Shown in pieces: positions 1-12,652 of a stretch of 64,000 bases of DNA (its first letter is position 1; each line of letters begins with the position of its first letter). The stretch spans positions 913,240-977,239 of the forward strand of contig JXTB01000024.1 in the NCBI GenBank assembly GCA_002914805.1, given 5' to 3'. The DNA comes from Parasponia andersonii. Lineage: Eukaryota > Streptophyta > Magnoliopsida > Rosales > Cannabaceae. The translations under genes were made by a program, and so were the position numbers. The notes under the pieces are model-generated. The model did no database searches and had not been told where the DNA came from. It saw nothing but the letters and a program-made list of their open reading frames with translations.

Positions 1-355
1 AAAGAAGGGGCTTTAGGAAAATGAGTGAGTATGATAGTGTCAATCTTTCATAATAAATTATGACAAACCGTCCAACAGTTAGTTTCTGACGATGAGTTGT
101 GAAACGGGTCAATGTGAAAAACTGATAATATCACGAGTTCACGACAGCTAATTAATGATATGTGAATGCGAAACAAGTTGGAGGTTTCATATTTATTGCA
201 TTAATTAAGAGAGAGACAGACAAATAACCACGCTAACAAGGACATATACAAGTTATGTTGACTTCTGACGCGGCAATAAACATTACAATTCTTCAAATAT
301 ATATATATGGGCACTACTAATTTACTAATAACTTTTTTTTTATCTTTGCATGTGG
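1..355. other. AT-rich spacer, nothing recognised
   Basis: No coding potential, RNA gene or clear repeat was recognised. The sequence is ordinary AT-rich plant intergenic DNA leading into the foldback element at 356. Confidence 0.5.
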
Positions 356-740
356 ATTAATTTGGCCAATGAAAATTTAGTAAGTATATTTTTTTATTGT
401 AAGAAATAAGGGAGAGAAAGAGTATTAATAATGCATTTCTTTTCATACACTTAATTATAGCTATTGGATCACCATTAGATAGTAATCCAACTACGGCTAA
501 AAAAAAATACCTATTAAATTGACAACCTATACATATATATAATGGTTGCCAATCCAATAGGTATTTTTTTTCTTTACCTATGGGTAAGTATTTTTTTTTT
601 AGCCGTTGGATCACCATCTAATGGTGATCCAATGGCTATAATAAAGTGCATAAAAAGACGTGCATCATTAATGCTCTTTCTCTCTCTTACTTTTTATAAT
701 AAAAAAATGTGCATGCTAAATTTCCATTGGCCAAATTGAT
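356..740. mobile_element. Foldback / MITE-like element with long inverted arms
   Basis: The left arm (356 to about 515) and the right arm (about 583 to 740) are imperfect inverted copies of each other. The outer ends read ATTAATTTGGCCAATG on the left and, reverse-complemented, ATCAATTTGGCCAATG on the right. Similarity continues through a TTGGATCACCATTAGAT motif and a poly-A/ATACCTA stretch on both sides. Roughly 65 bases form the loop. There is no coding capacity: short reading frames on opposite strands give look-alike peptides only because the arms are inverted copies. This is typical of non-autonomous foldback elements or MITEs. The superfamily cannot be assigned because the right flank is lost in the gap and no TSD can be read. 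Confidence 0.7.
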
Positions 741-745
741 ACCTA

Positions 746-857
746 NNNNNNNNNNNNNNNNNNNNNNNNNNNNNNNNNNNNNNNNNNNNNNNNNNNNNNN
801 NNNNNNNNNNNNNNNNNNNNNNNNNNNNNNNNNNNNNNNNNNNNNNNNNNNNNNNNN
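746..857. other. Assembly gap (112 N)
   Basis: There are 112 consecutive Ns. The sequence right after the gap (858-925) resembles the reverse complement of the loop region of the foldback element (about 544-590, the TACCTA...GGATT words). A second copy or partial copy probably lies in or around the gap and caused the assembly break. Confidence 0.95.
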
Positions 858-900
858 CTATGTATAGGTAAAAAAAAAAAATACCTACTGGATTTGGTGC

Positions 901-932
<32 letters not shown>

Positions 933-1469
933 AAATAAATTAAAAGGCCTCTACAATTGTAATTCTAACGGTAAGGATAGCCTGTATGTTCACGTCAGTC
1001 ATTATTTCTTCGATCATTGTCTCATCCATATGAAACTTACATGCAACTAATTCGTTAATTGAACTTATAAACGTTTGATCACGATTGGCTAACTAGGTTT
1101 ATCCTTTAATGAAGAATCTATTCATGGTTGATGTTGCGACATGTGTATATGTTTTATATAAAAGGACATATATAGTTGTTCACAATCAATTATTATATGA
1201 AACAGTTTTTTTTTTTTTTTTAATTCTCAAAGGAAAAATTTTATTAAAACGGTACTTTATATTGTTGGAAAAATAGTTATGTCATATGTAACATTTTTTA
1301 TTGCCAAAACTTAACAAATAACATATGTATTAGAGTTGGTGTCTGCGACTTTTGCCTTGAAAAAAAAAATAGTATTAGGGATCCTAGTTGCTATACTAAT
1401 TAGAGATTTAATTTTTTTTTTTGCATCTCATCGAGCCACTCCGCTCTCTTTCTATATGTATCTCCTTCG
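858..1469. other. AT-rich spacer with foldback-element remnant and TA microsatellite
   Basis: 858-925 is a partial foldback remnant followed by a (TA)n tract. The rest is AT-rich with no recognised gene. Confidence 0.4.
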
Positions 1470-1775
1470 GAAAAAAAAAGTCAATACTATCCTGCATGGA
1501 GACCGAGAGGGGGCTTTCATTCTCCTCAGACTTCTTTTATTCACTTTCATTCTCCTTCTCAGATCTCTTTTTACTCACTCTCTTCTTCCTCTTCCTTCCT
1601 GATTCTTTTTTTTTTCTTTTTCAGTTTTAAAAAATTCATATCTAAATCTAGTTTGTAGTACCACTTTTAATGTGGATTTTAGTTCGATCTATATCTTAAA
1701 TCTAAGAAATCTTCGCAAATCTAGATCTATTTAGTGATTAATTTTTGATTTTTTTTTTTTATTTTCAGGGACATA
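1470..1775 (+). repeat. Dispersed repeat fragment (shared with 23700-24010)
   Basis: A pyrimidine-rich CTCTCTTT/CTTCTTCC block is followed by TAAATCTAGTTTGTAGTA and AATGTGGATTTTAG. The same order occurs at about 23700-24010 (TAAATCTGGTTTATAGTA, TTATGTGGATTTTAAATC). The family is unassigned. Open frames here are artefacts of the pyrimidine-rich tract. Confidence 0.45.
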
Positions 1776-1776
1776 G

Positions 1777-2025
1777 CACTACTAAAAAAAGAACTACTGA
1801 CATCACTTGAACCACATCATTTTTTTTTTAAAAAAGCGATATGGTTAAACTCTCATGTCAAATTGTTTAAAAGCGACGTTATTATAAGTTCTATCACATC
1901 GCTTCTGTAACGAGCGAAGTGGTTAGGCCACATACCACATCGCTTCTATAGAAAGCAATATAGTATATATTTTTTTTAATACCACATCATTTTCTGCAAA
2001 AGCGATATGGTAGGGAGTACTACCT
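1777..2025. mobile_element. CACTA-like transposon end fragment
   Basis: CACTACTAAAAAAAG at 1777 matches the usual form of CACTA (En/Spm) terminal inverted repeats. It is followed by several copies, in both orientations, of a short word (AAGCGATATGG and CCACATCGCTT), like the subterminal repeats of that superfamily. I found no matching opposite end, so this may be a truncated or deleted copy. Confidence 0.4.
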
Positions 2026-2976
2026 AAATTGAAAAAGATTTCTAATTTTATCCTTTTAGAGGAAACAATTTTCTTATATATACAATTATGATATTTACTA
2101 GATTAAACTATCTTAGTTGAATAGTTTACTTATCTTAAAAAATTTCTATGACTTTATTTGTATATAAAGAAATAAAATGATTAATTGTTAATTATGTAGA
2201 GACTTCATTTGTTTATTTAAGTGTAAATTAACGCATTCATAATCTATAAATAAAGATGGAATACTTTATTTACTAAAGATTGTAGTGTTTATCTATCTCA
2301 ATGGGAATGATATATCTCAAATCATTGAATTATTTGACTTCTGACGGGAATACTAGTATAACATAAATAAATTATATGTATTGAACAGAACCAGGTAATA
2401 TAAAGAATTAGAATGTCGTAACTCGATTCTTAGTATTACCTCAGACTAACTTTTAGTATATAGATCCTAATGCTTGATATTTGATTGAACTTACTTTCAT
2501 GGGTTGCAGCCTTTTAATTTATTAAAAGACTAGCCTTTGTGAAATTAGAGGCGAACTCTGGCATATTAGAGGTTATGGCTTATGAATTGACAGGAACACC
2601 AAATAGTTAAAGACACTATACATTAATGCCATTTTAGGGTCTTTCAAGTTTCATGGAATAATTAAATTTAAGATCTTAGTATTCACTTTGTAAATTGGTT
2701 GATAACTATGTCTAAATGACCATTGAGAACAAAATTATCAACAATATTATTCCTTGATAGAAATATGGTAACTTAAAGGTAAATATGTGTTAGAAAAATA
2801 GTATGGTAATTTCACCTATCCAACTACAGTATCATATAAGGATTTTACATGTGGTATAGAATATGCTAGATGGATCAGTTAATCAAGGCTAATTGATTGA
2901 ATCTCTATAAAAGACATAATATTTAATCTAAGAGTGCAATATTAGACCTTTAGTGAAGTGTCCAATTAACTAATAG
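2026..2976. other. AT-rich spacer, nothing recognised
   Basis: No gene or structured repeat recognised. It ends with AATAG (2972-2976), the target duplication of the solo LTR that follows. Confidence 0.5.
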
Positions 2977-4945
2977 TGTCACGACCCAAAACTCGGGCTA
3001 GTGGCAAAAGGGAAATTTCACAAAAGTGGGAAATTCCTTGATTTATTTGAAAAGTGTCAAAAGTTCTAGTTTTTATAAAAACGGTCCATTTAAATAAAAT
3101 AATCGGAATTCCATCCCGTGAACCACTCCCATAGTTCGTATACACCATTAAACATAGACTGAATAATAATTAAAAATCACGAAGTCCATAAAAGCCCAAG
3201 CATCACCATCATCCACAACAAAAGTCAAATACCAGTATGGCATACATAAGTTCGCAGACAAAATAGAAAGCAGTAATCTTGGTTCAATGCTAATACAAAA
3301 CCCAATTAGTCTAAAGACTACGACAACAAACTTCTAGTATTACCAAGAGACGAACTGCAATTAAGATGACCTCTTACTCCTCTTGATCACCAAGATCACA
3401 CTGGACACCACCTAAGAAAGAAGGTAGGGGGTGAGCATAAAATGCCCAGTAGGAAAAATAATTACCTCGATCGAAAATATTTTAGTGATGGGGATTTCAT
3501 GCATGGTTAGTTTAGTCCAAAACATACATATATATAATCCAAACTGGAAATCCATATATATATAAAAAGTAGTGTAATTAAAACCATTTAATTCATATGC
3601 ACATGACACAAATCAACCCATACCCATGAGCTCTCATCTTCTCATCTGTAGAAATCCAGGATAATGACACTAAGTATGCCTAACAGCCTGCCTGATACCT
3701 AAGCCCATACCTGGAGGGGACACCCACGTGTCGCTTACCAAACCTGGAGGGGCAACTGAATTACCTACGCCTGCCAAATGGGGAGGTAATCAGAAGTAAC
3801 AAAACTCCGTGCGAGTTTACAGACTTTCGCCGATGGTGGGGCACGCAGCACCACACTATAACCTACGATGCTAACACGGTGCTTATGTATGATCCTATAA
3901 CACGTGCAATATGGAACTGAAATGTGAAAATAATCGTACTCTGATTTTTTAGTAAAATCAGCGTACTAGGTTTTTATAGAAAAATGGACAGCATAACGGC
4001 CCTATTTTTAATATACCCAAAATAACACGCACTCAGAAAATTCCCAAAGCAATACAGTATATATCTCATATAACCAATTCCCATCACAGATGTTCGAGAA
4101 ACCAAAAATCACATTTGTTCTCATATATTACAGAAAATAAGTTTTATTCAAAAATGATATAAAACAGAGGTAATTGAGTCTCTACCTCGCTCGAATAGCA
4201 ATACCACGCTATCGAATCCTCAAAGTGTCATTGACGATCGCCCGGAGGGTCGGGAACCAATTCCAAGCCCTCGATCGTCCTCTTGCAAAAAATCAACTTC
4301 TCACCGGAGCTTCAATTCCATAAACAGACCTCTTCGCTGAATTCCTAGCACCCAAAATAACTAGGTTAAATATATAACTTGTCCAATTCAGGCCCGGGCC
4401 CAGACCGGGCCGGTGGCACGCAAAATTAGGCAAATCTCGGCCATCCAATCTCGATTTACATGCCGATCACCAAACATAGGCAATATATATATATATATAT
4501 CAAAATTCTCTATTTTTCGAGTACAATCCAAAAATGACAACAAAAACACAATTCAACGGCCGGATCAAAATTCAAATTTAAACTCAAAATATCCAAAAAT
4601 GACAACTTTCAATCCGGATAAAATGGGATTGAGATATATATACCTTGATAATCCTTGAGATGAGACGAATCCAACGGGACAAGTTGGAGGTCGAATAGTG
4701 GCCGGAATCGTCGCCGGTGACGAAAAAACCGAAATGGCGACTTTGAGGATTTCCGGCATTGCAGGCAACAGCGGTGGCTGGCGAGGGGCGGCGGAGCTTT
4801 GGCGCAGTCTAGCGAGTCGACGCTGGTTGTTGGCATGGGTGGACGACGACGGCGGCGGCTCCTACGGTGGCCCCTGCTTCTTCCGACCAAGAAATGCAGA
4901 GAGAGAGAGAGAGATCGGGGGAGAAGAGAGAAAAGAGAGAGAGAT

Positions 4946-5000
<55 letters not shown>

Positions 5001-5215
5001 AAAAGGACAGGACACGCTGCCCTGTCTTATAAAGCTGTGTAATTTTTTAAAAATTGCACATAAGTCCCCAAATTTCAAATCTCTATCAATCTAGTCCTCT
5101 AAAAATTGCAATTTAGTCCTTCTGCACAAAACTTTTTCAATTTAATCCCCACAATATTATATCCGAAAAATTGGTAAATTATCCAAATTACCTTCCCAAA
5201 ATCTGGGTTTTTACA
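2977..5215 (-). mobile_element. Solo LTR of a Tekay/Del-like Ty3/gypsy element
   Basis: The segment begins TGTCACGACCC and ends TTTTTACA. On the minus strand it therefore runs from TGTAAAAACCC to GGGTCGTGACA, the same termini as the LTRs at 10442-19834. The flanking 5-bp target duplications are identical (AATAG at 2972-2976 and 5216-5220). No internal region follows, so this is a solo LTR left by LTR-LTR recombination. On the minus strand a long (GA)n/(CT)n tract (4907-4995) and the GAAAATTGGTTCCCGACCC-type block characteristic of this lineage are present. Several reading frames of 60-114 codons cross it, but they encode GA/CT-repeat peptides and are not genes. At 2239 bp it is close to the length of its relatives. 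It has an extra 5' stretch of about 180 bp that the full element lacks, so it is a sister subfamily. Confidence 0.93.
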
Positions 5216-5220
5216 AATAG

Positions 5221-6479
5221 CATTGATATAAATTTCATAATAAGAATTATTATATATTTATCATACTATTAGAGCTTAGATTATTTACATCTATTAGGTC
5301 CTTTCTCTAGCTTAATAAAGCTCATTAATTGGTTTGTAGTATTTATAAAATTAGTTTCATGAAACTGTGTAAAATAATGATTTTACACAGAAGTTTGTAT
5401 TTTTTTAAATAAGTTACATGGGTTAGACATATTTATAAAAATACACCATAAGCTCAAATTAGAGAACAAGCCCAATCCTAATTAGACTAGAGTTAGTAGT
5501 TTTTGGGCCCATATATATAAGATATATGAGAGAAATACTGCATAGTAACTCAAAGAGAGCTACATATGAAATAGAGGAAAAGAGAGAAAGAGAATTTGGC
5601 CAAGGTTGAGAAAAGAGGAGAGAAAAAGTTTTCTACAACCTCACAGTCTCATCTCACGTCCTGATATTCTTAAGGATCAAGAAGGTGTTCTTGATTGTTT
5701 TTTAATGAAGGATTCAACTTAGTACCCATTCAATCAAGAGCAGAAGCATAGACAAAAAGATCTAGGATTAGAGATTTGATCACCATCAATAAAGAGATCA
5801 AGGAGGAACACGCTATAAAAAGTAAACTATAATCTCATCTTTAGGATTTATACATCTAGATTTGATCTATATTCTATATAATTTTGCATATGATATATGC
5901 ATGTTCTATGGTTATAAAAATTATTTTCATAAAAACTTTTAAAATCCAAATCCGTTGATTTTTCCTATGCGTTCATGATGTGATCATGTGTATTTTCTAT
6001 AGTTTTCATGCATGTATATTTTTTCCACGTGTTAGGTTAATTTCTAGTAGTTTTTCTATCATGTCGGTCTATAAGTGATGTGAAAAAGTCTTTTGTAGTA
6101 GTGTAGATTTCAATTATTGTTATCCTCATTTAGTTTAACCCACGAAGAACGTAGCCATGAGTAAGTGTTGAAGGCAATAGATTATTAATGGTCTTTGTTA
6201 TCTGTTTCTCTTGGGAAATCAAGATAACTCACAAATTTTTTCTTAGTTGTATCTGTGATCCATATTTTGTCTCCTTTCTTAATTGAGGAGTTTGAAATTG
6301 TAATCATTATACTTACATTATAATTTAAAACTTTTTGTTTCGATTAATGATATTCCTTTGAAGAGTCCTTTTACATAAAAAAAAATAGACTTTTATGTTT
6401 AATAATATTATTTCAAAAAAGAAAATTTGATATAATAAATAATACCGAATATTGTATATAAATTACCATCATTCAATTG
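5221..6479. repeat. Dispersed repeat related to 23700-24270
   Basis: No gene. The part from about 6130 to 6370 (TCTTGGGAAATCAAG, GTGATCCATATTTTGTCTC, GAGGAGTTTGAAATTGTAATC, AATGATATTCCTTTGAAGA) is similar in order and wording to about 24110-24260, so both are copies of one dispersed repeat. The segment around 5500-5700 is purine-rich with a TATA-like ATATATATAAGATATA and could be part of an LTR. I cannot define its ends. Confidence 0.4.
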
Positions 6480-7944
6480 GCCTTTCAAAGCGAATAATCA
6501 AGGGTCCGAAAACGATCATTGATCCTTTGAATAATCGTCAAACGATACCGCATACATTTCAAAGCGTCGTATTGATATCTTGGTGAGGTATGGATTCAAT
6601 TACTTGATTTTAAAATTTTTTTTATTATGAATTTATATATTGTGAACAAATATGGAATTTTGTGGAATATTTTGGAAAAATGTATTTATATATAGTTTTG
6701 AACCTAAGATATTAAATTGCCCGAGAGGTACGCCAAGCAATGTGGCATGCCATATATCTTGTTTTGAATTGTATTTCGTAGGAATTGGATTTTATAAGTC
6801 TTGATAAAAATGACCGTTATACTGCCGATATTTCTAGAAAATCTAAACTGAATGAGAATTTAGTTTTGATAACTAAACTTGGTTTAATTAAAAATATTAC
6901 ACTTTTTGTTTTTTAATTTTGTGGAAAATAGTACATATTTCAATTCTTGTCATCTATATAGCATTGCATGTATCATTATACTTACACAACTGACGGACTT
7001 AAGGTACCCTTTTAGGATACTCAGACTTATAATACTCTATTTAGGGTACTCGGACTACATTGCATACTCACGCTCACCAATTTAGGTAGCTTATACCATA
7101 TTACATACTTACAATCACCCATTTGGGTGACTCATACTACATTATATACTTACGATTATCAATTTAAGTGGCTCAAACTTGTCATTGATTACATTGTTGG
7201 TTATGAAATTGATATAAATGATACGTACTTGTTTTGAAAATAGGATTAATAAAGGTTTGGAATTTCGTAAACTTTTGGATTTTGTAACATAAATAGATTT
7301 TGGTAAAACTGCCTGAGTATTTTACTGACCATGCGGAACTTTGAAAGTAAGTATTTACATGTTCCAGTTAAAATACAAAAAAAAAAAAAAAAAAAACTAG
7401 TAATTGAATTTCTGCTGAGCATTTGCATGCTCACCTATTATCTTCTCCCACTTTTAGGTATTTATCAATTTGAGATAGTTATCGTGACGGTTGGACAAGC
7501 AGTTTAGCTTGCGTTTGCAGTCCTATTTTTATTTCTTGGTGGGTGTCTATACCCTGTTTGATTTCCTTTCCATGTAATTACGAAGTGGATGTATGAGGAC
7601 AATTATAGTACAAATTTGAGTACTTAGAATTATAAATGATTTTTGTAAACTATTCTGGACATTCGGACTTAAAATTTCATTAAACTCATTTTACCAAAAA
7701 TTTAAGATTTATTAGTAAGTTTCTAAATGAATCAACTAGAATTCTAATTAAACTTTAGTGGACATTTTTTTTGAGTAATTAAAATTAATAAGAAGTTTAT
7801 TGGTTATGGAATTTATAATGTTTTGAGGATTAAAATGAAAAATTTTAAGTACTTGATTTTTCCTAAATTTTGTAAACTCATTATTTAATTATATTTTCAC
7901 TTGAAATTACTAAAGTCACAGTTTTAGATTTCTGATCGTGACAA
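6480..7944 (+). mobile_element. 5'-truncated LTR of the Tekay/Del-like lineage
   Basis: The blocks occur in the same order as in the LTRs at 10442 and 28684: an ATAATCGTCAAACGATACC block near 6530, TTGGTGAGGTATGGATTCAATTAC near 6580, and the ATCGTGACGG...CAAGC...TTTGCAGTCC segment near 7490-7530. It ends in GATCGTGACA at 7944, the usual LTR 3' end. The 5' third of the LTR is missing. (A)n tracts and single-base drift show it is old. No internal region or partner LTR is present. Confidence 0.7.
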
Positions 7945-8280
7945 AATATTAGTGAATATTATTAATTTATTTGTACTAAGTTCCAACACACTAATTATAT
8001 CATGATAACTTATATACTATACATGTATTGCTATTAACATTTTGAGTAATATCATAGGGCACCAATGATAACCAACACCACAGTGAATATTATGGTCGTG
8101 AGAAATTACTAAAAGTCACGGTTTTAGATTTTCGATCGTGACAAAATATTAGTGAATATTATTAATTTATTTATACTAAGTTCCAACACACTAGTTATAT
8201 CATGACAATTTATATAATATACATGTATTGCTATTAACATTTTGAGTAATGTCATGAGTCACCAATGATAACCAACACTA
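7903..8280. repeat. 199-bp tandem duplication spanning an LTR end and its flank
   Basis: GAAATTACTAAA begins at 7903 and again at 8102. The two units match nearly to their ends, through GACAAAATATTAGTGAATAT and ACCAATGATAACCAACAC. The first unit includes the final 42 bases of the LTR plus about 150 bases of flanking DNA, so the duplication arose after the LTR was in place. Confidence 0.88.
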
Positions 8281-9320
8281 GAATGATGTGTCAGTATATT
8301 ACTGGTGATTCTAATTTATAAATCTGATCTCATATGGACCCACATTAAAGTGTCAATATAATTAGCTAGTAACAAACTTAAACATCATACGGCGTTAGCA
8401 TTATGTGGTGCTATATAGTATTACTCTAAAAAAATTGGGATTATGATTAGGATTCCTAGCATCATCTTTAAAACAAAACGGCAGATTAAAAATAAGCTAG
8501 CTTAGCTATATATATAAATGCATTGACATGGTCTTATTTAGGTGTTTTCCTGATGAAATTATGATGCCTTTTTTTGAATTAGTTAGATGACGGGATCGGT
8601 TCTTTCTCCTGAGAATAGAGCTGGAGTTTTGGGTTATTTCCTATAGATGGTAGATTTCTACCCAAATCTCATGTCCTTAGAGTAAAACACATTTATGATG
8701 ATATTTTATAAGCTTAAAAATTACATTTACTCACTTTATCATTTAGAATTTGTCAAATCAGTGTTGGGTGATGTACATAGCTTCTTTTTTTTTTTTTCCG
8801 TTGTGCAGGTAAACCATGAGTATATTGAGATAATGAAACTACACAGGGTTTTATAATGTAACTTATACATTAGAAATGATGAGCTCATATTACTGCATTA
8901 TCCTTACTTTTAATTAAATATGTTCTTTTTTAAAAAAGAACTTTTAATTAAATATGTTGTTGCAAAGGAGGTTGTTTTTTTTTCTTTCTTTTTTTCTTTT
9001 AACAAGAGATTTAACTAAAAGGAAAAAACCTTGGGTCAGCTTCATGCTCAATTTCTCAGTGGTCAAAATATTGCCTGTAAACGGGTTTATAAAAGTAATC
9101 TGAACGGGTTTATAAAAGTAATCTCACGCAGATTATTAAAAACAAAACTATGAGTTCATCTGAATACATGTATTATGTATAGCATTTATTTATAGAAATG
9201 AGTTCATATCATTATCAACATGCACTTCAACTTGCATGCCCTTATTAATTGGGTAAACCTAAACCAGCGAACTTGCCAATAGAACTTTATAGTAGGAAAA
9301 TTGTGTGTGTGTGTGTGTTC

Positions 9321-9356
<36 letters not shown>

Positions 9357-10441
9357 TTGAAATCTATGGCACTGATTTAAAATTAAAAAAAAAAAAAAAA
9401 AAGAAAATCCTCATTTACATTGCAATTAAAATGAAGCCAAACGGCCCAAACCCTCCTAGCTTTAGGGCGCATCTACATTCCATAGACACAGTAATACCTT
9501 GTCTGCACACACGTTAATAATAGACCTTTTTTTTTTTGCAAGGGTTAATAATAGACCCTTTAGTACTGTAATAAATTTCACAATCAAAGCTTAAGCTAGC
9601 TCGTGGATTATTAACATTTACATTCCAAAATTGTCTGGCCCACCAGCAGCTTCTTTGAGCCTCTTTGTCTAGCTCTTAAAATGGCCAAAATTACGGCGAA
9701 ATTCCATGATATCTAAATTTAATGACATAACTTCTAGAAATTTTGTGACAGAAATATAATGAATGTTTATTGAACCGTACATGTTAATTTTTCTTTTTTT
9801 TTTGAAAATTACTGAATAGTCCATTTGTACCTTTATATTGATATATTTTATTAGATTAGTAAATCGATATCCGCGTCAATCCGGTAGGTATTTTTTTCTA
9901 TATATAAATATTATTTAAACAAATAAAAATTCATTATATATAAATTTTATTATAAAAAATAAAAATAATATTAATAATATTAATAATATATATTTTTTCA
10001 TACATTTTATTATAATAATTAGATTATCGCCTAGTCCAATAATTAAAATAAATACCTACTAAAAGACAATAAATACTGACATTTATCCTTTCTTTAATTT
10101 GGTCAAAATTAAATTTAAAAAAATTTTAATTGAAAAGGTTATGAAATTTTCTTCGCTATTAATCTCTCTCTTTTTTTTTTTTTTACTTTGGGTTCTTTCA
10201 CCCACCATCATTTGTTTTTTCTGGCTCTGTATTTGTCAGGTTATAAGTTTACGGTAAGTTAATTTTTGTTTTTCCGCATGCCAACTTTGACCAAATTGGT
10301 CGAATGGTGAAATCTATATCGTACTGCTAATTCAAAGCGATATTTTTGTTAAAATTTGAAATGAAAGGGACAATTCATGTATTGATTATTTCATCTAAAT
10401 TCAAGGAATATTTACTTTGACTAAAATTTTATTAAATTAGG
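8281..10441. other. AT-rich spacer with small repeats
   Basis: No gene recognised. It contains two adjacent copies of AACGGGTTTATAAAAGTAATCT (about 9078 and 9103), a compound (TG)n(TA)n microsatellite at 9303-9354, and several poly-A/poly-T tracts. Confidence 0.5.
9303..9354. repeat. Compound (TG)n(TA)n microsatellite
   Basis: Alternating TG then TA dinucleotides, directly visible. Confidence 0.95.
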
Positions 10442-11912
10442 TGCCTTCGCATCGAAAACGAAATTATTTGATCATGATTTGATGATCAGAAAAAAAAAAA
10501 TCAGATTACACGTAAACATTTCTCTCTCTTCCCTCTCGTTTTCACTCTCCCCCTAGATCACTCTCTCTCTCCTTCTTTCTCTCCCTCGTCTCTCTCTTTC
10601 TCTCTCTCGGCCAAAGAAAGCCGCGCCACCATCCAAGCTCCGTCTGACAGAGCAGATCACCGGTGAGCCTCCCCCGCGCCACCACGAGCCAGTCGCCACC
10701 GTCGACGGAGAAGACGAAAGGGATCGTTCGGACTTTTTATCACCGGCGAAGATTCCGGCGTTCATCCGATTCCAAATTGCTCCCGTTGGATTCGTATCGT
10801 CGCAAGGATCGTCAAGATATATATATCTCAACCCCATACTGTCTGGATCAAAAATTGTCATTTTCGGGTATTTTGAGTTTTTGAATTTTAGTTTTCAATC
10901 TGGCCGTTGGATTGTGTTTTTTACTGCATTTTTTAAATGTACTCGGAAAATGGAGAAATTTGATATATATATTGTGTGGTTTGGTGATATGCACGAAAAT
11001 CGAGATCGAACGGTCAAGATTTTGTCTCGTTTTGCATGCCACCAGTCCGTTGTGGGTCCGGACCCTAGTTAGACAAGTTAAATGTCTAACCTAGCTATTT
11101 TGGGTGCTAAGGATTCAGTGAAGATGTCCGTTTGTGGAATTGAAGCTCCGGTGAGAAAGTTGGTTTTTCGTAAGAGGACGATCGAGGGCTTGGAATTGGT
11201 TCCCGACCCTCCGGGCAATCGTCAACGATACCTTAAGGACTCAATAGCGTGGTGTCGCTATTCTAGTGAGGTAGGGGTTTAGTTACCTTTGTTTTATACC
11301 CTTTTTGAGTTAAAACTTATTTTCTGCAACATATAAGAAGAAGTATGTTTTTAATGATTTGAATTATATGTGATGGAATCTGGTTATACGATATATACTG
11401 TACTCCTCTGGGAATTTGCCGTGGGCAGGTTATTTTGGGTATATCAAAAATAGGGCAGTTATGCTGTCCGTTTTTCTATAAAACCATATTATGCATGTTT
11501 TATTGAAAAACCAGAGTACAGTAGTTTTTACACTTCAGTTCTGTATTGCACATGTCATAGGATCATACATGAGTACCATGTTGGCATCGTGGGTTTTACA
11601 GTGTGGCGCTGCATGCCCCATCGTAGATGAAAGTCCGTAAATTCGCGTGAGGTCTTGTTACTTTTGATTACCTCCCTATTTGGCAGGTGTAGGCAATTCG
11701 GTTGTCCTCCAAGTTTGGTAGGTGACACATGGGTGTCTCCTCCGGGTATGGGCTTAGGTATTAGGCAGGCTGTTAGGTACACTTAGCGCCATAATCCTGG
11801 GTTTGCACATATGAGAGGATGCGAGCTCATGTGTATGGGTTGATTTGTATCATGTGCATATGGATTGATGGTTTTGATTACAATGTTTTATATATATTGG
11901 CTCCCGGTTTGG

Positions 11913-11965
<53 letters not shown>

Positions 11966-12519
11966 ATATTTTGGATTTGAACTAACCATGTAGGAGATTT
12001 CCATCACTGAACTGTTTTTCTTTGAGGTAACTATTTTCCTACTGGGCATTGTATGCTTACCCCCTACCTTCCTCCTCAGGTGGTATCCAGTGCGATCTTG
12101 GTGATCAAGATGAGTAAGAGATCATCTGGATTGCAGTTCGCCTCTTGGTAATGCTAGGAGTTTATTGTCATAGTCTTTGGACTATTTGGATTTTGTGTTA
12201 GTATTGAACCAAGATTACTGCTTTCTATTTTGTCTGCAAACTAATGTATGTCATTCTGGTGTTTGACTTCTGTTGTGGATGATGATGATGATGCTGAGTT
12301 TTATATTTAATTTCGCATTTTCAAATAATTGTTCAATCCATGTTTAATGGTGTATACGAACTGTGCGAGTGGTTCATAGGATGGAATTCTAATTACTTTA
12401 TTTAAATGGACCGTTTTTATAAAAATTAGAACTTTTGACACTTTTCAAATAAATTAAGGAATTTTCCACCTTTGTGGAATTCCCCTTCTGCCACTAGCCT
12501 GGGTTTTGGGTCGTCACAG
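10442..12519 (+). repeat. 5' LTR of the chromovirus
   Basis: It is collinear with 17343-19834 from the AGAAAAAAAAAAATCAGA block onwards. It ends GGTCGTCACA just before the primer-binding site. It contains a (CT)n tract near 10560, a poly(TA) tract (about 11919-11957) and the GACGATCGAGGGCTTGGAAT block. The left end is weakly defined. Open frames inside it (for example 10553-10861 and 11082-11282) are LTR sequence, not genes. Confidence 0.88.
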
Positions 12520-12526
12520 AAATTTT

Positions 12527-12538
12527 TGGTATCAGAGC
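12527..12538 (+). other. Primer-binding site for initiator tRNA-Met
   Basis: TGGTATCAGAGC, eight bases after the LTR end, is the standard complement of the 3' end of plant initiator tRNA-Met used to prime minus-strand cDNA in many LTR elements. Confidence 0.9.
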
Positions 12539-12652
12539 TTTGAGTTTAACAGCTCGGACGTATCACCATTAAACTAGATTGAAGTTATTTTTATGATAAG
12601 CATGCATCATTATCTCACAAATAGTTTGGCATATTGTTTCAGACTTGTAAGG

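Noticed and set aside
1336-1630. Two overlapping plus-strand frames rich in Leu, Phe and Ser
   Set aside because: Chance translation of a pyrimidine-rich dispersed repeat also found near 23700.
4698-5078. Overlapping frames of 77-114 codons on both strands
   Set aside because: They translate the (GA)n/(CT)n tract of the solo LTR into Arg-Glu or Ser-Leu repeats; not genes.
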